Source: Ralstonia sp. UBA689
GTDB lineage: Bacteria > Pseudomonadota > Gammaproteobacteria > Burkholderiales > Burkholderiaceae
DNA length: 64,000 nt
Direction: 5' to 3'
Assembly (NCBI RefSeq): GCF_002298975.1
Contig: NZ_DBMV01000040.1
Coordinates: 1-64,000, forward strand
The position numbers were made by a program, and so were the translations under genes. Positions 58,545 through 64,000 of the stretch are shown piece by piece. The notes under the pieces are model-generated. The model made no database searches and was not told the DNA's origin. It was given only the letters and a program-made list of their open reading frames with translations. How positions within the stretch are numbered: position 1 is the first letter of the stretch; each line of letters starts with the position of its first letter.

Positions 58545-60191
58545 GTGGCTTTGAGTGCTACTCCCAACACCGCAGCGCAAGACCTGAGCGGCATGCTGTC
58601 GGCCGGCAACAATGCCGCCGCCGACAAGACGCAGGGCGCGTCGTTATCCGGCGCCGATACCTTTGGCAACCTGCTGTCGGACCGTATGGCGCAGGATGCC
58701 GCGCGCCGCCGCGCCGATGCGCAGTCCGCCGCCGATGATGCCGCCAGCCGCGGTGCAGACATCGCGCGCAAGGATGCCGCGCGCGCCAACGCCGCGCGCA
58801 ATGGGCAGGACGTCAAATCTGCCGCGAATCCGACCGCCCAGGCTACGACAACGCCGGCCGCTACTACGCAGGACGCTGTCAGTGCCAAGCCGGCACAGTC
58901 GACCAATGCCAAGGATCTCGATGCCGCCGCAGCGCAGGCTGTGATCGACCCCGCGGCCCAGTTGGCCGCCCAGATCGAGGCAGCGCGCCAGGCCGCGCAG
59001 CAGGCAGCTCAGCAACTTGCCCAGCAGACTGCTGTCGCCACATCGGCGACAGCGCTGCCTGCCGCGCAGCCGGCTGTCAGTCAGTCGAATACCAATACCG
59101 CTGCGGCACAGCCTGCACGGGCCACGCAGGGCACCGGCAATTCGACCGCAACGGATGCCGCCGCACTGGCCGCGCTGAATGCGGCCGCCAATGGCACGCC
59201 AAGCGCTGCGAATCCGGCGGATCCCACCGCTGTGGCTCAGGGCGAGCAGGCCGCACTGCAAGCCGCCAAGGCTGCCCAGAAGACCGCCAAGACTGCGGGT
59301 GCGGCCAACACCGGCAACACGCCAACGCTGCCCGCTACGGCGCTGCCAGACGGCAATGCACTCGCCCAGACCCTGGCCCGTACGCGCGCGGTGGCCGACA
59401 ACACGCCACCCGCAGCGCGCCAGTTGGGCAGCGTGTCGTCGGCACAGAATGCCAACGGCGAGCACAGCCAGCCCAAGCGTGCCGACTCGAACACGCACAG
59501 CAACGTCACGCAAACCGCCCCAGCGGCTGTGGCTGATGCCACCAGCCACGCGGGCAGTGGCGGCAACACCGGCACGCAAGCCGATGCACAGGGCAACGGC
59601 ACCCAATTCCAGGGCATCCTGGCCCGCGCCAATGGCGACGCCAGCGCGGCCGCCCCGACCTTCGCCGTCGGCACCGCCGGCGCGACCGGCGCCACGGCCG
59701 GTGCCACGATCACGCCAGCTCAAGTCCACACGCTGCCGACCTTCGGTGATGCCGCATGGCCGCACAGCATGGCCAGCCAGCTCGCCTTCATGCAGGTGCA
59801 CCGCCAGTCGTCGGCTGAACTGCAGTTGAACCCGGCCGAACTGGGCGGGCTGAACGTCAAGTTGGAAGTGGACAATGGCGCCGTCAACGCCAGCTTTGTC
59901 TGTCAGCATCAGGCGGTGGCCGAGCTCGTGCAAGACGCCATGCCGCGCCTGCGTGATGCCATGCAGCAAGGCGGCATGCAGCTTGCGCAAACCTCGGTCA
60001 GCACCGGCGATTTCAGCCAGCAGCAAGGCGCTTCGCAGGGCTCGTCGACGCAGGGCAACGGTTCGGGCCATGGCGGCGGTGGCAGTGGCAGCCGTTTTGG
60101 CGGCAGCGCGCAAGGTGGAGCCGATACCGGCACGGTGGCCGTGACGTCGCGTGCGTCCAGCCACGTTGGCGTGATCGACACGTTTGCCTGA
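58545..60191 (+). CDS. fliK: FliK, hook-length control protein
   Basis: A 548-residue protein from GTG 58545, with GGAG seven bases upstream. The first 380 residues are low-complexity (Ala, Gln, Thr, Asn), the molecular ruler. The C-terminal Flg_hook domain is clear: HRQSSAELQLNPAELGGLNVKLEVDNGAVNASFVCQHQAVAELVQDAMPRLRDAMQQGGMQL. It measures hook length and switches export specificity at FlhB. It ends the fli operon. Confidence 0.95.
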   Translation: MALSATPNTAAQDLSGMLSAGNNAAADKTQGASLSGADTFGNLLSDRMAQDAARRRADAQSAADDAASRGADIARKDAARANAARNGQDVKSAANPTAQATTTPAATTQDAVSAKPAQSTNAKDLDAAAAQAVIDPAAQLAAQIEAARQAAQQAAQQLAQQTAVATSATALPAAQPAVSQSNTNTAAAQPARATQGTGNSTATDAAALAALNAAANGTPSAANPADPTAVAQGEQAALQAAKAAQKTAKTAGAANTGNTPTLPATALPDGNALAQTLARTRAVADNTPPAARQLGSVSSAQNANGEHSQPKRADSNTHSNVTQTAPAAVADATSHAGSGGNTGTQADAQGNGTQFQGILARANGDASAAAPTFAVGTAGATGATAGATITPAQVHTLPTFGDAAWPHSMASQLAFMQVHRQSSAELQLNPAELGGLNVKLEVDNGAVNASFVCQHQAVAELVQDAMPRLRDAMQQGGMQLAQTSVSTGDFSQQQGASQGSSTQGNGSGHGGGGSGSRFGGSAQGGADTGTVAVTSRASSHVGVIDTFA

Positions 60192-60532
60192 GGTGCTTGC
60201 CTAAAGTTTTGCTAAAGCCAGCCGTTAGTGCTCTGGAGTGCCATGCAAATGGCAGGCCGCAAGGCGACGAAAGTAGAAAGAAGGACGGGAAATAACGACG
60301 CGAACCTGCCCGATGTATCCGTGGCGGTGGCTTCGCGATGAATAACAAGGGGGTCAAGTCCGACCGGCGAAGACGGGATCAAACGGGGATCACTTCGCCA
60401 CATTCGCCTTCGGGCGAATGCACACGGACCGATGCGGCGTGTCCGAGCCGGGGGGCTGGCGCACCGCATGTTTGCCGTACTTACGGGAGAGCGCACCGAG
60501 AGGTGCGCTTTTTGTTTTTGTGGTGCCCGAAA
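60192..60532. other. Structured gap after fliK
   Basis: A 341-base gap without a supported gene. It holds a perfect 8-bp stem with a TTCG tetraloop at 60401-60420 (CATTCGCC-TTCG-GGCGAATG) and a T-tailed terminator at 60491-60514. A sequence this long and structured between a stop and its terminator could give a stable 3' RNA. Confidence 0.45.
60491..60514 (+). terminator. Terminator after fliK
   Basis: Perfect 7-bp stem GCGCACC / GGTGCGC with GAGA loop, then TTTTTG TTTTTG. It stands between fliK and the convergent DedA gene. Confidence 0.8.
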
Positions 60533-61510
60533 TCAGGCGCGCGCCTCGGCGGTGGCCAGCGTGTCCGTTGACACCGGCACCACGTGCTCCACGTCATAGC
60601 CGCGCTCAAGCCACGCATCGATGCCGCCATGCAGCGGGCGCACGCGCTTGAAGCCGTGGCCCATCAGCTTGCGCGCGACCATCACGGCCGAGGCTTCGTT
60701 GGGGCAGGCGCAGTAAATGACGATCTCGCGGTCCGGGCCGTCGATCTCGATAGGGTTGTTCCGGCTCGACATGTCGTACAGCATCGCCCCCGGGATGCGT
60801 TGCGGCTGCAGTTGCCGCGAACTGTCGGCGCGTACGTCGATGATGACCGGTGCCGAGCCCGATTCGATCAAGTCGTGCAGCTCGTCGGGCGAAATACGCG
60901 CCATCTCCAGCATCTTGCGAAAACGCCAGCGTTGCAGCCAGCGCCCCGCCACGTAGAGTGCCGCCAGCAGCGCGATCAGCAGGATCGCCTGCATGCCGAG
61001 GCGGTCGAGCAGTCGCAGGGCCTGGTCGATGCTGTTGTGCGCCACGCGCCCGAGCATCAGCCAGATCAACGCCCAGAGCGCAGAGCCCCCCAGGTTGTAC
61101 AGCACGAACGTACTGAACGACGTGCGCATGGTGCCCAGCAGCGCGGAAGACACCGTCGACAGCCCCGGGATGAACTTCGAGATCAACAGCAGCGGCGCGC
61201 CCCAGCGCTCGAACTGCGTGCGCGTGCGCCGCACGCATGAGTCGGGCGACAGCGACACCCGGCACAGCAGCGCCATCACGTGCCGGCCGTAACGCTTGCC
61301 GGCCAGATACCACAGCCCGTCGCCGAGCAGCGCACCTGTGATGGCGGCCGGCAACAGCTCCATGAATAACAGGGGTCCGTTCAGGGTGAGGGCACCACCT
61401 ACCAGCAGCGTCGGTACCGCCGGCAGCGGCGCACCGGCTTGCGTGAGCAGTACGTTCAGGAACACGGCAAACGCACCGTATTCGGAGAGCAGGGGAAACA
61501 GGTCGTGCAT
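60533..61510 (-). CDS. DedA-family membrane protein fused to a rhodanese domain
   Basis: A 325-residue protein. Residues 1-190 are a DedA/SNARE-associated membrane domain: LPAVPTLLVGGAL, GALLGDGLWYLAGKRYGRHV, FERWGAPLLLISKFIPGLSTVSSALLGTMRTSFSTFVLYNLGGSALWALIWLMLG. Residues 215-310 are a rhodanese-like domain: SGSAPVIIDVRADSS with an active-site loop IVIYCACPNEASA containing Cys. DedA proteins act in membrane lipid transport (undecaprenyl phosphate recycling in some). The rhodanese part faces the cytoplasm; its substrate is unknown. Confidence 0.9.
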   Translation of the reverse strand: MHDLFPLLSEYGAFAVFLNVLLTQAGAPLPAVPTLLVGGALTLNGPLLFMELLPAAITGALLGDGLWYLAGKRYGRHVMALLCRVSLSPDSCVRRTRTQFERWGAPLLLISKFIPGLSTVSSALLGTMRTSFSTFVLYNLGGSALWALIWLMLGRVAHNSIDQALRLLDRLGMQAILLIALLAALYVAGRWLQRWRFRKMLEMARISPDELHDLIESGSAPVIIDVRADSSRQLQPQRIPGAMLYDMSSRNNPIEIDGPDREIVIYCACPNEASAVMVARKLMGHGFKRVRPLHGGIDAWLERGYDVEHVVPVSTDTLATAEARA

Positions 61511-61663
61511 GGAGACGGGGGGCAGGGCGGCAGGCCAGATGGGCCTGCCAAGTTACCGCATTCCGGCGCTGTCCGATAGCCATATCAGCGTGGTGTGCTG
61601 GGTGACGTGCCGGTCATGTGAAATTGGCGTGACAATGAAGTTTTCGCGCACGCGCCTGCTGCC

Positions 61664-62224
61664 ATGTCTGCCGCTTCCTCTAACTCCGCCGCCGTTTCCC
61701 ATTCCCGCCCCGCATCAGCGGCCGATGCCGTCAGCATCCGTCCGGCCGCGCTCGCTGACTTGCCGGCCATCGTCGCCATCTACACGGAGCATGTCCGCTT
61801 CGGTTCCGCCAGCTTCGAGGTCGAACCGCCCGATCTGGCCGAAATGACGCGCCGCTTCCGGGCCTTGCAGGACGCGGGCATGCCCTACGTGGTGGCCGAG
61901 GCCGACGGCAAGCTGCTTGGCTACGCTTATGCCGGCCCGCATCGTGCGCGACCCGCGTATCGCCATACGGTGGAAGACTCGATCTACCTCGACGCCGCCG
62001 CGCAGGGGCGGGGTGTGGGTACGTTATTGCTGCAGACGCTGATCGCCGAGTGCACGGCACGCGGATTCAAGCAGATGGTGGCGGTGGTCGGCGGCGGACA
62101 TGAAAACCCGGGCTCTGCCAAGCTGCATGCGCGCTGCGGGTTCCGCGAGGTGGGCGTGCTGGAGAAGGTGGGCTACAAGTTTGGGCGGTGGCTGGATTGT
62201 TTGCTGATGCAGCGGGAGCTTTAG
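61664..62224 (+). CDS. GNAT acetyltransferase, phosphinothricin-acetyltransferase-like
   Basis: A 186-residue protein. After a Ser/Ala-rich N-terminus, SIRPAALADLPAIVAIYTEHVRFGSASFEVEPPDLAEMTRRF begins the PAT-type GNAT fold. The acetyl-CoA site is AAAQGRGVGTLLLQTLIAEC; AYAGPHRARPAYRHTVEDSIYL and NPGSAKLHARCGFREVGVL complete the pattern. Such enzymes acetylate amino groups of small molecules, commonly methionine derivatives. The substrate is not predictable here. Confidence 0.88.
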   Translation: MSAASSNSAAVSHSRPASAADAVSIRPAALADLPAIVAIYTEHVRFGSASFEVEPPDLAEMTRRFRALQDAGMPYVVAEADGKLLGYAYAGPHRARPAYRHTVEDSIYLDAAAQGRGVGTLLLQTLIAECTARGFKQMVAVVGGGHENPGSAKLHARCGFREVGVLEKVGYKFGRWLDCLLMQREL

Positions 62225-62247
62225 GCGTTGGTCCACCAAACACAGCG

Positions 62248-62615
62248 TTAGGCGTGGCGGGTCCCTAAACGCTCGCGAAGAAACTCAATCAAGCGCTGCG
62301 TCTTCGCCGGCAGCAGCCGGGTTTCCGTGATGGCGTAAACCGGCATCGGGGTTGCCGTGCCATTCGGGCAGGTTGCGACGCAGCGCCCCGCTGGCCAGCT
62401 CATCGGTGACGATCTCCTCTGGCACCAGCATGATGCCCATGTTCAGCGTTGCCCGACGCCGGATCATGCCGACGCTGTTGAGCGTGAACCGGCCGCCCAC
62501 CGGCACCGTGGCGGTTCGCTTCCCGGCGCGCAGCGTCCATGCGCTGGTCTTCAGCATGCCCAGGCATTCGTGTCGCTCCGGGTCGGCGCGTGTGCGCGGC
62601 TCGCCCAGCAAGATA
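62248..62615 (-). pseudogene. LysR-family regulator remnant, truncated and frameshifted
   Basis: Only the C-terminal half of the effector domain remains: GEPRTRADPERHECLGMLKTSAWTL, then AGKRTATVPVGGRFTLNSVGMIRR and MGIMLVPEEIVTDELASGALRR. At PEWHGNP the reading frame slips at AACCCCG (62347-62353). In the next frame it continues PMPVYAITETRLLPAKTQRLIEFLRERLGTRHA to TAA at 62248-62250, the expected LysR C-terminus. The DNA-binding N-terminus is missing, removed at about 62615. Confidence 0.8.
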
Positions 62616-62765
62616 AGTGACGACACGGCGCTCCGCCGCATGAAAAAGCATGGCGTCACGCTATCGAGCACGAATCAGGTCATTGCCGAACTCGCCGGCA
62701 ACTGGGCCACGCCGGAGGGCTCGCAGATCGTGCAGGTCGTGATGGAGGCGCTGCAAGGCGCCTGA
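62613..62765 (+). pseudogene. Isochorismatase-like hydrolase remnant (C-terminus only)
   Basis: The last 50 codons of a plus-strand frame: DDTALRRMKKHGVTLSSTNQVIAEL, then AGNWATPEGSQIVQVVMEALQGA and TGA. By eye this matches the C-terminal end of the YcaC-like isochorismatase-hydrolase family. The region before it is the antisense of the LysR remnant, so the N-terminus is missing. Together with the LysR remnant it looks like a divergent pair whose two 5' ends were deleted. Confidence 0.55.
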
Positions 62766-62789
62766 TGCAGAGGGCGGGCCGCGCGGTAC

Positions 62790-62957
62790 TCAGTCAATGA
62801 TGTCCGCACACGCATCCGTCGGGGCGGCTGCCACGTGGCCCACCAGCGGCACCATCTTCAAGCCCGCAGAGGCCACGCGGCATGGCGCGGCCACCACGCC
62901 GCAGCCCGAAAGGACTGCGCTACCGAGTAGAGAGACAGCCAGCAGAAAGCGTTTCAT
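62790..62957 (-). CDS. Small lipoprotein
   Basis: A 55-residue protein from ATG 62957: MKRFLLAVSLLGSAVLSGC is a lipoprotein signal with lipobox LSG-Cys19. The mature part is GVVAAPCRVASAGLKMVPLVGHVAAAPTDACADIID, with two more Cys residues. I recognise similar short lipoproteins in Burkholderiales but know no function. Confidence 0.75.
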   Translation of the reverse strand: MKRFLLAVSLLGSAVLSGCGVVAAPCRVASAGLKMVPLVGHVAAAPTDACADIID

Positions 62958-63407
62958 CGTTGGTCGGGGCGAGGGCGAATCGGATGGGGTGGCGCAAGTG
63001 TCAAGCAGAGAATGTTGCGCAGTGTGACACAAGCGTGCCCACGAACCTGTGCGTGTTTGTATCGGGACATGACAAGCTGTGCGCCGCCGTCGGAGAATGC
63101 TGCGGTGCATGAAATGGCAACCATCCTGACCGTACTTCCTACGGGCAGATCTGGCTTTCTTCAAAAAAGTCACATCTTCGATTTGCGCAAATCAACCCGC
63201 TACGCCTGACCGTAGGCCGCTAAACCAGCTCTGATGCGGGTTTTCCCTTAATTTCACATATCGCAACAATAAATTGTCTGTCGCGACATTTATTGTCTGA
63301 ATGGGCTCGCCTACGATGACTCCATCGAATGCGGCGCCGCAGCGAAAAAGTCCAAACAATCCACCGGACACTGCCCGACGCGCTGCGCCCTGACCGGAGA
63401 AGACATC
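62958..63407. promoter_or_regulatory. Control region between the small lipoprotein and the repeat protein
   Basis: A 450-base gap without a supported gene. An inverted repeat ACAATAAAT (63266-63274) / ATTTATTGT (63288-63296) lies here, with ATTGTCTG repeated directly at 63273-63280 and 63292-63299 (19 bases apart, the same face of the helix within two turns). This AT-rich double site contrasts with the surrounding GC-rich DNA and looks like an operator for the repeat-protein gene. Confidence 0.5.
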
Positions 63408-63794
63408 ATGAAAGCCCAACGCACCCTGATCGCCGCCCTGATCGCCCTGGCCACCGTGCCGGCACTGGCCGCTACGAAGTTCGACGTGTACACCCAAGGC
63501 GCAGCGCAAGCCGGCCAACGTTTCGACGTTTATACGCAAGGCGCCAAGGCGGGCGGCAAGTTCGACCCGTACACCGAAGGTGCCAAGGTTGGCGACAAGT
63601 TCGATCCGTACACCCAAGGCGCACTGGCTCGCGCGGGCAAGTTCGACACCTACACGGAAGGCGCCAAGGCCGGCAGCAAGTTTGATCCGTACACCGAAGG
63701 CGCATTGGCTCGTGCCGGCAAGTTCGATCCGTACACTGAAGGTGCCAAGGTTGGCGACAAGTTCAACACGTACACCGACGGCGCCAACGCCTGA
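63408..63794 (+). CDS. Secreted tandem-repeat protein
   Basis: A 128-residue protein. The Sec signal is MKAQRTLIAALIALATVPALAA. The rest is eight copies of a 13-14 residue unit with core K-F-D-x-Y-T-x-G-A followed by a spacer such as KAGG, KVGD or LARAG. No Cys. Some spacers recur in alternation, so copies were gained by block duplication. I do not recognise a characterised family; short periplasmic stress-induced proteins with such repeats occur in metal-resistant Cupriavidus and Ralstonia, but that link is only a suggestion. It has its own terminator. Confidence 0.8.
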   Translation: MKAQRTLIAALIALATVPALAATKFDVYTQGAAQAGQRFDVYTQGAKAGGKFDPYTEGAKVGDKFDPYTQGALARAGKFDTYTEGAKAGSKFDPYTEGALARAGKFDPYTEGAKVGDKFNTYTDGANA

Positions 63795-63840
63795 AGCCGC
63801 CGCTGGCGCGAAGGCGCCCGCCGCATAGAATTCACAGGAA

Positions 63841-63865
63841 CGCCCGCATTGCGCGGGCGTTTTTG
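63841..63865 (+). terminator. Terminator after the repeat protein
   Basis: CGCCCGC / GCGGGCG with a 5-base loop, then TTTTTG. It lies 46 bases after the stop. Confidence 0.8.
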
Positions 63866-63927
63866 CTTTGTTGCGAACCGATATATTGTCATCGCGTCTC
63901 ACTAGCATGCCACGCCTGGAGGATTCG

Positions 63928-64000
63928 ATGACCCTCGCCCGCCGCCTCATTCGCACAGCCCGTTTCAGCCTGTGCATCTCACTGGCTGCGGCAGCCACGA
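63928..64000 (+). CDS. Secreted protein, N-terminus only
   Basis: ATG 63928 has GGAGG five bases upstream. The readable peptide MTLARRLIRTARFSLCISLAAAAT is the start of a Sec signal peptide. The gene runs off the window, so nothing can be said about its function. Confidence 0.6.
   Translation, partial: MTLARRLIRTARFSLCISLAAAAT

Noticed and set aside
62352..62765. A 137-residue plus-strand protein
   Set aside because: Its first two thirds are antisense to the LysR remnant; only the last 50 codons look like a former gene.
63192..63998. Antisense frame of 268 residues over the repeat protein
   Set aside because: It arises from the periodic repeats; the plus-strand frame has a signal peptide and terminator.

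Overview
The window looks like a high-GC Burkholderiales replicon, most probably Ralstonia. This is inferred from gene order, codon bias and flagellin type; no species marker such as rRNA is present. It holds most of a polar-type flagellar regulon with a complete aryl polyene (APE) pigment cluster inside it. No tRNA, rRNA, intact insertion sequence or CRISPR array was seen.

Layout. 1-59 is the C-terminus of a porin. 170-871 is a NarL/LuxR-type regulator with a degenerate receiver. 1336-3251 (minus) holds flgN, flgM and flgA. 3667-14571 (plus) holds flgB, C, D, E, F, G, H, I, J, K and L, with a repeat element wedged between flgG and flgH. 14657-16201 holds two membrane proteins. 16173-18312 holds a divergent flavin halogenase-like enzyme and a methyltransferase. 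18356-35522 (minus) is the APE operon: chain-length factor, acyltransferase, two ACPs, membrane protein, ligase/dehydratase fusion, glycosyltransferase/acyltransferase fusion, aromatic amino acid ammonia-lyase, thioesterase, LolA-like carrier, MMPL exporter, ketosynthase, dehydratase, ketoreductase, two more ketosynthases and two small periplasmic paralogues. 36042-40384 (minus) holds fliL, M, N, O, P, Q and R. 40796-42619 is a PAS-GGDEF-EAL protein. 42704-43339 is a second degenerate-receiver regulator. 43736-47699 holds fliC, D, S and T. 47745-52239 (minus) is a probable flagellin-glycosylation island with an OhrR-like regulator. 52320-60191 holds fliE (minus) and fliF, G, H, I, J and K (plus). 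60533-63794 is accessory: a DedA-rhodanese fusion, a GNAT enzyme, a deletion scar joining two gene remnants, a small lipoprotein and a secreted repeat protein. A secreted protein starts at 63928 and runs off the window.

How it works together. The flagellar genes encode the rod, hook, junction, filament, MS/C ring, export gate and ATPase. flhDC, flhAB, motAB and che genes are not in the window. FlgM (anti-sigma-28) and several TAAA-N15-GCCG-type promoters (fliC, fliD, flgL, flgM, perhaps flgK) point to the usual late-gene switch. The APE operon is almost entirely stop/start overlapped and follows the apeC to apeR order. It adds an ammonia-lyase, and a WxWxIP flavoprotein lies next door, so the pigment may be built from an amino-acid-derived aryl starter and may be halogenated. 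Three unrelated palindromic repeats (flgG-flgH, between the two ACP genes, fliQ-fliR) sit in gaps of otherwise tightly packed operons.
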